A stretch of 64,000 nt of DNA from Scalesia atractyloides. Lineage: Eukaryota; Streptophyta; Magnoliopsida; Asterales; Asteraceae. The position numbers and the translations under genes were made by a program. Positions 22,280 to 33,412 of the stretch are shown here, piece after piece (position 1 is the first letter of the stretch; every line of letters starts with the position of its first letter). The stretch is from NCBI GenBank assembly GCA_947069175.1, contig CAMTDV010000017.1, positions 35,907,126 through 35,971,125 on the forward strand, in the 5' to 3' direction. The notes under the pieces were generated by a model. It was not told the DNA's origin. It searched no databases and saw nothing but the letters and a program-made list of their open reading frames with translations.

Positions 22280-25200
22280 ATGGCTCCTAAAACCAAATCG
22301 AAGAAGAAATCGACACAAGAAAAACCCCCATTTGTCCTCATCATCAAAACACCACACAATTACATTGCTATTCTCGAAGAAACCGATGCAAACATTCATT
22401 ATCATCCAATGATCCGGATTCTAAAAGAATCAAAATTCAAACACATGTTGGAAGTCAAAGCCCCAGTTTACATCGATTCTTTAAGAGAATTTTGGGCAAA
22501 GGCTAAAGTAAACTCATCCGCTGATGGTGTGCCCTATTCTATCACTTCCAAAGTTGGTGGCACAAAACTGCAAATAAGCCCACAATCTATCTCCCAAGTC
22601 TTCATGTTAAATGATATGCACCATCCAGTATCATTTCCTTTGAGGGAGATGCAGCATGTATTCGTTGAAAGAGGTTACACCGGATACTTGAAAGGTATGA
22701 CAATCTTCAAACCTAATTTTCCAGCAGAGATGAAATTCTTTTTCCACACCTTACTTACATGTGTCTCTGCAAAAACAACTGCTTTCAACGAGATTCCATT
22801 GAACATGCAGTATCTGGGATTTGCAATTTTAACTGGTTCTGATTTTAACTTCTCCCAGGTGCTGTTCAATGATCTTGTAACTAATTTAAAAATATTTCAA
22901 AACAAAAAGCTTTCTTGATACATCCATGATTCATGAGTGTTTACTTGCAAGACCATATCAAATCAAACGCAAGTAAATACGGCGTAGTTACAAATGTTGG
23001 CAGCCTAAATCATGAAATGTTCACACGAATTACAAATCAAGATAAAGTTTCCAAAACAGAAGAAGAGGTGGCTGAGCCTATTTTACAAGAACAAAATGTT
23101 CAAGCTCAACCTCCGGCTGCTGAGCCTACTGCTCTAGGTGATCAGGGCATCACAACCGCTGCTCTGAAACCCACACCAAAAATCTCCAAAAAGAAACCAT
23201 CCAGAGCATCCCGAAAACCCATCAAACCCAAAAAGGGTCCTCTGGAAGATGAGATCCCAGAGGTAAACCCAGTGACACCACCAAAGTCACCAACCACTGC
23301 TGCTACTTCTTCACAGCAGATGGTAGAAAGATCTCAAACCGGCTTTGAAAATCCTCCTGCATCTTCACAAAAGGATCAGGTTGTAGGCACAGGGACACCA
23401 AATTATGAAGCTCTAGGGTCACTTGGTTCTATCTTCCACAACCCCTCTCCCAAGGCAATGTCGCTTTCTACACAGCCTTACCCTTGCTGAATGCAATAGA
23501 AATTGAGCAGACATTATCCAGCACTTCTCACCAACCCATCAATGAGAATATACTTCAACCAGAAGCAGGGTCTGACTTATTTCTAAATGCTAGCCCATCA
23601 GCAAATGAAGAGGCTACATCCCTTGGGTTACATGTAACCCTTGGTGATATTTCAACAAAGGCAGCCACTACAATTGCTGAACTCCCAAGTTCTCAATTGG
23701 ACAGTGGTTACATAGCTAAAACCTTGTTGGAGGCAACCACTAATGAGGCTACTAAGATAACCTCTGCTCCAGTGGGAAGTCCCCAAAACCAAGACAAAGG
23801 GGCATCTAAGATTGAAGCAAGTAGTAAACTACTTGCTCATGATATCTTGGATAAAACTACCACATCTGGTAGGAGTTCAGATGATCCTATTAAGTTAGGT
23901 GATGAGCTAAATATCAGGAATTGACGGAAAGGGTTACCAAGGTTGAAAGCACTGTTGATGAAATAAAAGATCTTTTGAAATAGTTGATCACCATACAGAG
24001 CCAAACCCCTGTTCCAACCACTACTGAGCTCAAATCTTTAATAACTCCAATCTTTCAACAAGAAAAACATTTCCTGGAGCAAAAACATAAGCATCAGATG
24101 TTGGAACTCAGAAATATGGTTGATGCAAGACATAATGACACTGCTGCAGATATCAAGGCAATCAAAGCCCACTTGCTCACCACCACTGGTAAATCTCCTC
24201 CTACTGTCATTTTTGTAAGTCCAGATGAAGCCAAAAAGGGGAGAAGCCTTTGGGAAACAAAAAGCTGAAAATGGATGATGATAAGGCAAGGCCTACAGTG
24301 AATATCCCTAAGCCAGATGGTTCAAAGAAACCAGACTTAACTGAAGATATCTTGGTAAGGGCAAAGAAGTCCCATAAGAAGACTATGTTTGATGAAGGCA
24401 AGGTGCTGGTTGAGAAAAAGATTGATCAGCAGTTAGAAAAGGGAAGACTGGTACCTCAACAAAGAGGAGATCTTCTACAAAAGCAAGACTACCAGAATCC
24501 ACACCTCTCAAAACTAAAGAAGCTACCAATCCAACCACAAAACCCTCTCCCAATACAAAATCAACCAGATCTTCTCACACAAAACCCTTATCCACCCTAA
24601 TAGATGTTACAACAACTGTTGTGCCAACATCTGTTGACACATCAGAGGTTGTAGCAGATGTTACCACAACCACTGCCATCCTCACTTTTCCCACTTCCAC
24701 ACAACAACTACCAACACCACCAAGAATTCCAAGCCATCCATCATCACCTTCAATCAGTTTTAAGAGGAGGAAAGTTACAAAGGTCATAAATGAAGAAAAG
24801 ATCCATGCTCCTTTGCCTCTTGCATCTGCACTGATGCTAACTCTAACCTCTGCTTCTCCAACTACAACATCTGCTCCCTTAAAAGAAGTGATTCCTGCAG
24901 CTATAAAATTTCCTCTTGATTTGCCTGCAGTCAAGAAAGAAATCATGTCTTTCTATGCTGAAGAAGATTCAGACAAAAGACATTTCCCTTCCCTTCAAGG
25001 TTATCCAAAGCCTGCAAATATTGATCAGTATCTGGCACTCAAAGAAAAACAGGCAAAGGATATCGCTAAAAAGTTGTCTAAAGGCAAAAGTGCTACAGAA
25101 GTGCAGAATCAACTCCAGTTTCAATTGAGCAAAGTCCAATCACTTGAAAGATTTTCAAAGAATTTATCAAATAAAATTTTTGAAGCAGAAGATAAACTCT

Positions 25201-26038
25201 TGAAAGAAAATTACATCTCACACATCATGGAAACAAAGATATATGCTGCTACCAGAGCACAGTTCAAGGATTGGTCTGTGAGTGAGCTTCAATAAGAAAA
25301 TGCAAGAATAGAAGCACAATCAAAAGATCCTCACAACAAACCTACATGTCCAGACTGGAACAAATACAGAAAGAATGTACCTGAAAGGACCCTGAAGCTC
25401 AGAAGAATGAAGGAAGAGCTAATTCAGAACCACTATGGGTTAAAGAATCAGGTGATGAGATGGGGGGAGATAAAAGTGTTGGATGCATACAAAATGCTTG
25501 AAGCTAAAAGGAAAAAGGATCCATCAATGCCTCCTAAACCTGATTATTCCAAAGAAGATGCTGCTCTCAAAGCCCAACTTTCTAAAAAGCCTAGCTCAAC
25601 ATCTGCCCAGTCCACACTTGCCCTGCTCAAGCGAAAAAGGCAAGAGGAGATGTCAGAGAAGGTTGACAGAGAGTTTGAGGAAGTATTCATCAAAGAAGGT
25701 ATCAAAAATATGATGGAATATCCAACAGATGATAGAAGTACCAAGTTGGCAGATGATTTGACAAGAATAGCTCCTTTCCTAACCTCAGCAATAAAAGCTC
25801 CTTCAAGAAAGCCTTCAGACCCAAAAATTCTAAAGTGGAAGGTCAACAAAGACACCCACGAATTGACTCTGATCACGTCTGATGGTAAGGTCACTAAACT
25901 ATCCATGGAAGCTGCTTATGGGCTTACACTAGAAGACTTCCAGAACTACTAAGTTTAGAGCTTGAGAAGGATGCTGATGATTTAGAATATCTTAACTTTG
26001 AGCTACAATCAAAGGTCAAAAAAGAGAGTTCTTTTTGA
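22280..26038 (+). pseudogene. Accessory ORF (aORF) of Copia element B, broken
   Basis: The start is chosen at 22280 (MAPKTKSKKK), the first Met of the homologous region. The frame is open in blocks 22280-22918, 22933-23490, 23484-23924, 23984-24268, 24250-24600, 24621-25295 and 25407-25952. The true C-terminus continues after a frameshift to a TGA at 26036-26038. Intact length would be about 1,200 residues. The first ~210 residues form a conserved domain: VLIIKTPHNY, LREFWAKAKV, MKFFFHTLLTCVS, FNEIPL, FNDLVTNL. Then come a basic Pro/Lys-rich region with EDEIPEVNPVT, a helical Gln/Glu region and a C-terminal KILKW ... TLITSDGKV motif. The product is not identified. It has no visible signal peptide or membrane span, so calling it an envelope would rest on position only. 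Confidence 0.75.
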
Positions 26039-26080
26039 GGAATAAAGAAAAAGAATAAGGTGTTTTTGGCATCATCTGTT

Positions 26081-26092
26081 CCAGGGGGAGAT
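26081..26092 (+). other. Polypurine tract of element B
   Basis: CCAGGGGGAGAT directly precedes the 3' LTR, where it would prime plus-strand synthesis. Confidence 0.85.
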
Positions 26093-26712
26093 TGTTGGGA
26101 TTGAACCTTTGGAAAGGAACAGATGATACAAAGTCAAAACACACCATCTGAGCTTTGGTCTAGCTATCAGAGGTTTCTATCCACTGATAGGTTTTTACTG
26201 CATTCAATAAACTCACTGATACCTATCCCCTGACAGAAGAAATTCCCAACCACTGATAGAGCATTACAAGGACAGAGGATAGCAAGAAGTGCTTAGTCTA
26301 GTTTTAGTTTAAATCAACGTAACAGTGCTATGCACTGATAGTTTAGTCTAACAGTGTTTTTAGTTAGTTACGTTTGTTAGCTGTCACTATCAACCATGAT
26401 GTCATTGTAAGACAATCAGTGGTTAGATAGTTAAATAGACGCTCAATGTAACAGTTTTACTTGTCTTCTTAAAAAGATCAATTTCGCATATCTTCTTCAT
26501 TTCTTACTATCAAACGATCGTTATTGGGCTAAGGGGAGTTTGTGAATCACATGCAATAATTTAATTACTTGAAAGCATGAGAGTGATGAAAACAAACGAC
26601 CGATTGATTGTTTAAAAGTTTTCCATTGATCCGCTGCACTTATTCTCTGTTTTTCAATCATAATTCATTTTTGAAACAAAAACAACAATCAATTCAAACT
26701 TAGATCCTTACA
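26093..26712 (+). repeat. 3' LTR of element B
   Basis: This 620-bp LTR differs from the 5' copy at about 24 substitutions and three small indels by eye. One indel removes 'gtat' and with it the TATA box. Confidence 0.93.
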
Positions 26713-26717
26713 CATTA

Positions 26718-26985
26718 GATGAATCCTTAGCAACAATTAATCACGGAATCATCACAAATTCCAACACAAACACTGAAATCATATGAAATGATAGTGTCAT
26801 GTGGAACTTGTGTGTTTAGTAACATCCTGGTTGTTTTACAGAGTATTTGATTAACCAACATGATTAGATTATTACTCTGTTTTTCAACAAATACGAACAA
26901 CACAGTATCAATGAAATTGAGCTGATATTTTTATGTCAAATTGATTGTTAGATCGAATTTGACTGACCAATGCTCTGATACCAAT
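26718..26985 (-). other. 5' leader and primer-binding site of element A
   Basis: The reverse complement of TGGTATCAGAGC lies at 26972-26983, two bases from the 5' LTR of element A. It is a perfect initiator-Met primer site. The rest of the leader is AT-rich without ORFs. Element B is inserted at its far end. Confidence 0.85.
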
Positions 26986-27229
26986 TGTTAGGATCTGAGT
27001 TTGACTTGATTGTATTGTTTTAAACAAATTAATAATAAAAGAAGATAAAACATACAATACCTTGCAGCGGAATGAAATTTAAAACTTTGTAGCACAATCA
27101 AGGAGAAATTAGCTTTCATCATACAATGTTTTCATTACTCAAAAGATTGAACAATTAGAAGTAAATACATGCATGAATCACTAACTCCCCCTCAGACCAA
27201 GCTCACACAGATTTGTTCGTACAAGATAA

Positions 27230-27262
<33 letters not shown>

Positions 27263-27722
27263 AGAGAGATAGAGAGAGCTACATAGAACAATACATGCAC
27301 TGTCTATTTATAATACGAATCCCTAACCTCTGTGGCATCGTTGCTGACATCACCAAGACAATGACATCTAACAACCCTAACAAACTTTAAACATTGTTAA
27401 TGGTATCCTCTGTTACTTTGATAAAAACACTGATTACAAGACAGTGATGATGCTATCCACTGATGAGCTCAACCACTGATGAAGCTTTATCAGATGTTCT
27501 TCAAAGGGTGATCAGACCTTTGAATTTATCAGTGGTTTGGTCTTCAACAGTCTTTATAAATCAAACAGAGCTTAGCACTGGGCAGATATTAGAGCCATCA
27601 GATGTTAGATATCTTGCCATTGAAAGGAGAAGTGAATCAAAGTACTGCTTGTCCTGGATCATTTTGTACACACCTGTTTTGGCTTTTTATCATCTGTTCT
27701 TTTGTAGGGTTCAATCCCAACA
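26986..27722 (-). repeat. 5' LTR of Copia element A
   Basis: This 737-bp LTR is longer than its partner mainly because of a GA microsatellite expansion (about 27248-27280) beside the shared GT repeat. A TATAAATA box is on the minus strand at 27305-27312. Confidence 0.9.
27228..27285. repeat. Compound (GT)n(GA)n microsatellite
   Basis: A run of GT followed by about 15 GA units inside the 5' LTR of element A. The 3' LTR has only the GT part. Confidence 0.95.
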
Positions 27723-28020
27723 TAGTTAGTTAAACAAATTTATAGTAAATTGCCATTTTAGTCCCCAAGGTTTGTCCTAAATTTCCACTTTAGTACAAAT
27801 AGTTTTTCTCGTCTGGGTTCCTGAGTTTTTCATTATTCTGCCATTTTGATCACCCCCTCTAACTTTGTTAAAAAATGTCAGTTAACTTAAGGGTATTTTG
27901 GTCAGATTACATATATGTTTTGTTTCGTTGCCATTTTCATCCAAAACTAATTTCATATATTAAAAAAATAAAATAAAAATATAAACGTCATAAAAATATA
28001 AATAAACATATATTAATATT

Positions 28021-28029
28021 GAACATATG

Positions 28030-28067
<38 letters not shown>

Positions 28068-28080
28068 AGTGTGTGTATAT
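28021..28080. repeat. TA/GT microsatellite
   Basis: Mostly (AT)n with short GT runs. It probably served as the target for the inner TIR element. A matching TA/CA tract lies at about 37282-37330. Confidence 0.9.
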
Positions 28081-28542
28081 ATCTAGGGATGGGTTAAATT
28101 AGAGACCACATTTAGATGCGAGGACTGTAGGAACCACATCTAGATCTCTCATGTATGAGTGGTTGAGATTGAATTGTTGAACTTTGATTTGTTATTGATT
28201 AAAAATAAATAAATAGTACAAGAAGGGTATTTTGAAAATTTGACTTGTGTATTATTTATGTCAATTTGTCAAACTAACAATCAAACGTCATAGACTACGT
28301 TACCCTTCATATCAACATTAAATACATTTATCTATTAAAAAATAATTAATTATAACAAATGATCTTTTTATACAAATAAATTACACCACATGTATAAAAA
28401 GAAAACATTTTCAATCTCTGATCTGATCTTCATTTTTTGTTCGTTATCCTCGTAATTTGAATGTAAAAGCCTTAACGTCTACGAAAATCAAAGAAAAAAA
28501 CAGACCGTTTACATTCCACAAACTTTTAGAAGAGCTCGAGCC

Positions 28543-28729
28543 GGCGATCAGGGCGTAAATAACATTTTTATCGTGTGTAATAGAAAAACAATTTTTACAT
28601 TTAACACCGTGCGCGAATTTTTTTTACATTCAACAACGTACGAGAAACAATTTTTCAAACGTATGTAAAAACTAAAGATTTACGTGTGACGTTTTTACAT
28701 ACGTTTGAAAAAAATAGATTTACGAATGA
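28543..28729. repeat. Tandem repeat unit, left piece
   Basis: A unit starting 'agaagagctcgagccggcgatcagg' and ending 'tagatttacg' matches units starting at about 36091 and 36268 on the other side of the retrotransposon. The insertion therefore split a tandem array of about 180-bp units. Confidence 0.7.
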
Positions 28730-30416
28730 TGGTGTGTGCTAAGCGTACTATATTTTATTGTTATTTTTAGTCCATTTTACGCATAGTCAAGTTTTAAATT
28801 TATAAACATGATATTCTACTAACACTAAACACATGTGCACCCATCGTGAGCGTAGTATAGCGTTGGTAAGATACCGAGATCGTCCAAGGACATAAGAGCT
28901 TTTAATACCGATTTATCGTCAACGTCTAATCAATCTAAATTTTTTATAAAAGTTTTTATAACATAAAGACAAATAAAAAGATAAATAAAATAAAATACAA
29001 ATAGACAAGATAGAATCACTTGGATTCAACTTCTCTTTTATGTATCCTTTGATAGTTTTCACACTTTCGGACTTTTTAAGAGATTATCTTAGTTATAATA
29101 GTAGGCCCCTCTTTTGAAGGTGACGTTACCCTCAACCCAGTGGTTTGAGTCAGTAGGGATACAATCCCAAAAGGTCGGAATATTGGAAGATAATTAAGTA
29201 AGTTATTAATGCAAAAAGTGGTAGGCCCCTCTTTTGAAGGTGACGTTACCCTCGGCTAAGTGGTTTGAGTCAGCAGGGATACAATCCCAAGTAGCCGGTT
29301 TAAAATATTAATAGTAGTTTACATATGAGGGATTCAAACCATTCGCGCCCCCGCCATCCAATACCCGTTGAGCATTGAAGGAGGCCCTAATAGGTTTGAA
29401 CCAAGTCCTCGCAAGATCTATACACTGAACGAGACAAGAACTTTACCAAACCACCCTTCTAACCCCCTTCCAATTAGTTAACACGCTTTATATAGACTGT
29501 AAAGACACGATGAGCAAATTAATGACATCATGAAGAAATGGTCAAGAAAATTCACTTTCAACATAAGAAACTAGTTATTAAAGTCATTAATACAAACCCA
29601 AATAAAAAGTGTCGAAATATTAAAAACTAAAAGTAATACATAAAAGATTAGTCTTCACCAAGTGATGTAAGGAATTTAGCCAAACATGGACTTTGTTTGA
29701 CAAAATCCTTACAATCTATCTTGGATCCCGAGACTACTATACACTCTAAAGATGGAAGATGGATGATGGTGGTGGGTGTTGGTGTTGTAGTGGTGGAGTG
29801 GTGGCAAAGTGAGAGAGAAGTGGTTTGCCAAGGAATGCCTTTGTGGGTAACCAAGCACCCCTATTTATAGCCTGAACAGAAGCCCGGCCACGGCCCCGTG
29901 TCCAGCGGACACAGCCCGTGGCCATCATCCTTCTCGTTATTCATTAATTGCATTTGTCAGCAGAGGGCCCCACACGACCCATGGCCAATGGGTACGGCCC
30001 CGTGGTCAACTGTTCGCTGTACTATCCAGATTCTGCAAATCTTATAGTTGACCATGGCCCGTGTTACTCTAGACACAGCCCGTGGTGGGCGTGGAAGCTT
30101 CTAAATGTTTTGTCTTGTAGTGCAAGGTTTGACCACGCCCCGTGCTTGGTGGACACGGCCCGTGCTCATCTTCTGTGATCTGATCTTTTGTCTTTTTTGG
30201 GGTGTTGCTGAGGGGTCCGACATGGCTCGTTATTCCTTCTTTCTGTATTTATGTTGGTTTTAGCTGCTTATTTGCTTCTTTTGTTTGTTTGAGCTCTTTT
30301 TATCCTGAAAATACAAAAGAAACAAAGAAACGTGCTTTTTCCAACTTTAGTACTAAAAAAAGGTTAGTTTTATGCCTCATTTGATGTAATTTATATGTTA
30401 TATTTTGTATACATCA
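28730..30416 (-). repeat. 3' LTR of the Athila/Tat-like element
   Basis: This 1,687-bp LTR is almost collinear with 34384-36078. It contains duplicated 'gtaggcccctcttttgaagg' blocks (about 29102 and 29222) and CACGGCCCCGTG dyad pairs at 29886-30165. Confidence 0.9.
29886..30165. repeat. CACGGCCCGTG dyad hairpins in the 3' LTR
   Basis: Four dyad pairs occur here. At 29886-29903 and 29907-29923 the arms GGCCACGG and CCGTGGCC plus GTGTCC and GGACAC pair around an AGC loop. The others lie near 29970-30006, 30046-30092 and 30127-30170. Confidence 0.75.
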
Positions 30417-30440
30417 AATATCCTCACACTTGAATCTTTG
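30417..30440 (-). other. Polypurine tract region of the Athila/Tat-like element
   Basis: On the minus strand the sequence entering the 3' LTR reads AAGTGTGAGGATATT. It is preceded by a GAGGACAAGCAAAG word, the usual context of the tract in Athila/Tat elements. Confidence 0.65.
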
Positions 30441-32307
30441 CTTGTCCTCAAGCAAAACTCTTTAAATGTGGCTTACACACCCAATTGGAATAGGTAGAGA
30501 AGAAGTTTTGTGACTTGTCTTCGAGTGTCGGGAATCCAAGATTCTTTTTTTTTCAAATTATTTTTTATTTTTATTTACAGTTCCTATTCGTCATGATTTA
30601 TTGAGAACATTTCTAAGAAAAATTATTTGTTTAGGCATAACATGCCTCTTTAAAATTCTATTTATTTATATACAAGTTCACGTACCTCACAAGGGATCAC
30701 TCAACACTCGGCCGACGATGTGTTTTTGTGATATCACTCGATTCCGGTTTGGAACTTACTTCTACCATATGCTTGCCAAGTGATCAAACCTCCTCCTTTT
30801 TAACTATAAACCTTTGCGAGTATCAAGAGGACTTTTGAAGGGTTTAGGCTTGGGCTAAAGGTAGGTGAATTTTTGGTTAGTGGTTAGTGGTATGGTAAAA
30901 GACGTAAACAACCTCGGATATCGTAAAACTTTTCGTATTTATTTTATTCAAGCGTTTTTCAAACAAGATTTGAAAGAACTGTTTGGTTATTCGAAGAGCT
31001 ATATATATATATATTCACAAGATATCCGAGCTTTTTACTAAAAGAAATCGGTTTGAAAGGAAAATGGTTTTTATGGGTAATAGGTGTTTGTTTTGTGGGT
31101 TTTTGAAATGAAAAGGTTTTAGGCGCAAAAGGGTTGACTAGGGAATTTTTTTGTGATGGGTGAAAAGAAATAAAAATAAAGGTTTTGAAGAAAATATGGT
31201 TAAGTCCTAATGCCTCCATCATTTACTTACTTGGGTTTTAAGTTGGTGAGGACTGGGAATGCATCGTTTTGGCAAGTTCTAGAGTTGTAAAGTCCAAGCG
31301 GCTATTCACACAAGAAACGAGATGAGCATTTAGTTTAAAGATGTATGAATGTATGCTCGATAAAGGCTCAAAATTCACTTAATGTGGGATGGGTTTATAG
31401 TGTGAATAGTGTATATAATCAAATTTTAAAAAGGTTTGTTATGCCCCTTTTTATAATTTTCTTATTTGGTTCTTTTTATCACGACGCTATCGGTTGTAAA
31501 TGTGTAAAAACATAACTTATTAGAACTTGTTATTCCAAAATTAAACCAACACAAGTAAAAAAAATGAAAAATTTTGAAAAAGATTTGTGGTGATTAGCGG
31601 TTCCAATAGAGTTTTGCGTAAGGCTTGTTATTAGGACTTGCTAAATTCAAAGTGTTAGTTACTCCCCCCACACTTAAATTACACATTGTCTTCAATGTGT
31701 CCAAAAATAAATTTTTCGTTTGATTCGAATGCGTAAAAGTGCGTTTAAAAACAAATTTTTGTGTTACTAGGCATCTGGGCATGGCCCGTGTGGTCCGGAC
31801 ATCGCCCCGTGTCCAGAGTGCCAGTAACAAATTTAACAGAAAGTTGACCACGGGTCGTGGCCATTAAATACGGCCCGTGGTCGGTTACCTGCTTTGGACT
31901 TTTTCTTGCAGAAGCTGAGCACGGGGCGTGTTAGGCTGAACACGGCCCGTGCTGCACATGCTGGAAAATTGAAATTTTGTCGGAAGGCACTGTTTTCATG
32001 CATGGGGTGTGGTTTTGACGTCCATTTGGTAGTTTCCATCTTTTCTCATGTGTTTTGCCATATTTTAAGTTCCAAACACCATAAAATAACTTAAACCATC
32101 ATTAGAGCGCGGTTCAAAATAAACATCCTAAGATTAGTCCTAATAATTAAAATTACAAAGTTCCTAATAGTAGATAGAAGAAAGAAACCTAAACCACAAT
32201 GAAGTCCAACGCTAAATGATTATTTCTTTAAACGATCGACAAAAACCCGAAATTAATTTTCGGTAGATAGAGGCTTCTAGGAACTTCAACCCGGAAGATG
32301 CTCTTCC
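30441..32307 (-). other. Non-coding interior of the Athila/Tat-like element
   Basis: No ORF with a recognisable domain. Two dyad hairpins lie at 31846-31882 and 31918-31953, with a weaker pair at about 31783-31812. The rest is AT-rich. Confidence 0.55.
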
Positions 32308-32766
32308 TCAAAAGTCGTTGAGCATTTCCTCAATCTCCCGAGGGAGGAAGAGGAGAGGCTCTTCTTCTGAATTTTCATACGGGGGAGGAGCGGGAGGTGC
32401 AACCACCAATGGAACCTCGTGTAATGCGTCTAGAGGAGGTTCCAGGGGAAGGTCATCCCATCCGGTTGGAATGATGATTTCTTGAGCAAGGTTCCTATCT
32501 TCTTGGGGAAATATTGGTTCCATGGGAGGTAGTGCAAGAATGTTCAACCTTTGGTGCAAAAGGTTGATCTCATGCAAGCAATTCTCCAATCCCACCGTCA
32601 AATAATTAACCCGATCAACAAGAGCCTCTTCCACCGATGCCATTTCGTCGATGGCTTCCCTTAAAGCATACATGCCACGAACTGGGGTAGCATCAATTGA
32701 TGGTCTCCTTCTTCCTTGGTTGTTTCTTGAGGTTGCTGACGACGTTCCACTGTTCTGGGTCGACAT
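32308..32766 (-). CDS. 152-codon ORF of the Athila/Tat-like element, function unknown
   Basis: This intact minus-strand ORF starts MSTQNSGTSSATSRNNQGRR and ends EEMLNDF. It has a basic Ser/Asn-rich N-terminus (residues 1-25), then a helical stretch with a heptad look (about residues 35-75: ALREAIDEMASVEEALVDRV and onward), and a Pro/Glu-rich tail with APPAPPPYENSEEEP. It lies alone, about 0.65 kb downstream of the 33413-34081 fragment and flanked by dyad hairpins. I do not recognise the family. It could be a short coiled-coil protein kept by the non-autonomous element, or a gag remnant. Confidence 0.5.
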   Translation of the reverse strand: MSTQNSGTSSATSRNNQGRRRPSIDATPVRGMYALREAIDEMASVEEALVDRVNYLTVGLENCLHEINLLHQRLNILALPPMEPIFPQEDRNLAQEIIIPTGWDDLPLEPPLDALHEVPLVVAPPAPPPYENSEEEPLLFLPREIEEMLNDF

Positions 32767-33218
32767 ACGAACAAACCAAGGGTGAATTAAAGTAACAGGA
32801 GTTTAAAAGCTCACCACGGCCCCGTGTCCAGTGGACACGGGCTCGTGCCCGTCCTCCTGCACTGTTTTGAACTCAAGGAATTTAATTGTTTTAACTTATT
32901 TCTCTCAGGTTTTAAACATTTGTGAACAGTAATAACTTAAAGCAATGTGATAAACATGTTGTTTATTAAGATTCCTTGTGTTAAAACATATGTTTTGCAA
33001 AAATAAAGCTTGAAGCTATGGGCCTTCAAGCTTTCATGGAGGATTTGAGTTCAAAGAAGAAGAAGGAAAGTGACAAAAGTGGCAAAGACAAGATGGATAG
33101 ATGAAACTTCTTTAAGAACATACCTTTTAAGGTATATGTGAGAAATCTCAGGAGATCTTTGTCTTTGGAATGAGGCCAAACATGCAGCAACAAGGCTGAC
33201 TTTATAGAAAGCGACAGC

Positions 33219-33385
33219 ACGCTGACCATGGCCCCGTGCCGGCTGAGCACGGCCCCGTGGTCAGACATTGTTCTGACACGCTTGTCCGTATTAGGGACAC
33301 GGGGCGTGTTGGCTTGGGCACGGCCCCGTGTTGAATTTTTTGGTGGGCACGGGTCGTGTTGGTTGAGCACGGCCCGTGTTGGAGT
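33219..33385. repeat. Dyad hairpins between the two internal ORFs
   Basis: Three pairs are packed here. At about 33221-33263 outer arms CTGACCA and TGGTCAG pair around GTGC/GCAC. At about 33295-33332 arms ACACGGGG and CCCCGTGT pair. A third pair lies at about 33346-33381. Confidence 0.75.
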
Positions 33386-33412
33386 TTTATGAAGTGTTGT
33401 CTTTTAAGGACC

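Larger units (their letters stand above)
14688..26712 (+). mobile_element. Copia element B: SIRE-like, full length, pseudogenised
   Basis: The LTRs are 14688-15314 and 26093-26712. The flanking 5-bp TSD is perfect: catta at 14683-14687 and 26713-26717. Order: LTR, initiator-Met primer site, gag with zinc knuckle, coiled-coil linker, second zinc-knuckle region, protease, integrase, RT, RNase H, accessory ORF, polypurine tract, LTR. Integrase before RT defines Ty1/Copia. The long gag-pol linker and the ORF after pol resemble the SIRE/Maximus lineage (inference). The LTRs differ at about 24 of some 620 aligned positions by eye, so the insertion is young, yet gag, pol and the aORF all carry stops and frameshifts. 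It sits antiparallel inside element A. Confidence 0.92.
8544..27722 (-). mobile_element. Copia element A: deletion derivative, interrupted by element B
   Basis: LTRs at 8544-9234 and 26986-27722 share the same ends (TGTTAGGATC ... ATCCCAACA) and are flanked by a perfect 5-bp TSD, tagtt, at 8539-8543 and 27723-27727. A reverse-complement initiator-Met primer site next to the right LTR shows that transcription runs on the minus strand. Subtracting nested element B leaves about 7.1 kb. The internal part holds a leader, small gag/pol relics and a long accessory ORF (aORF) related to that of B. A is therefore a non-autonomous derivative of the same broad family. Its LTRs and those of B begin alike (TGTTGGGATTGAACC) but differ elsewhere, so they are separate subfamilies. 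Confidence 0.9.

Noticed and set aside
22280..26038. Calling the accessory ORF an envelope protein
   Set aside because: The position fits SIRE env-like ORFs, but no signal peptide, transmembrane helix or cleavage motif is visible.
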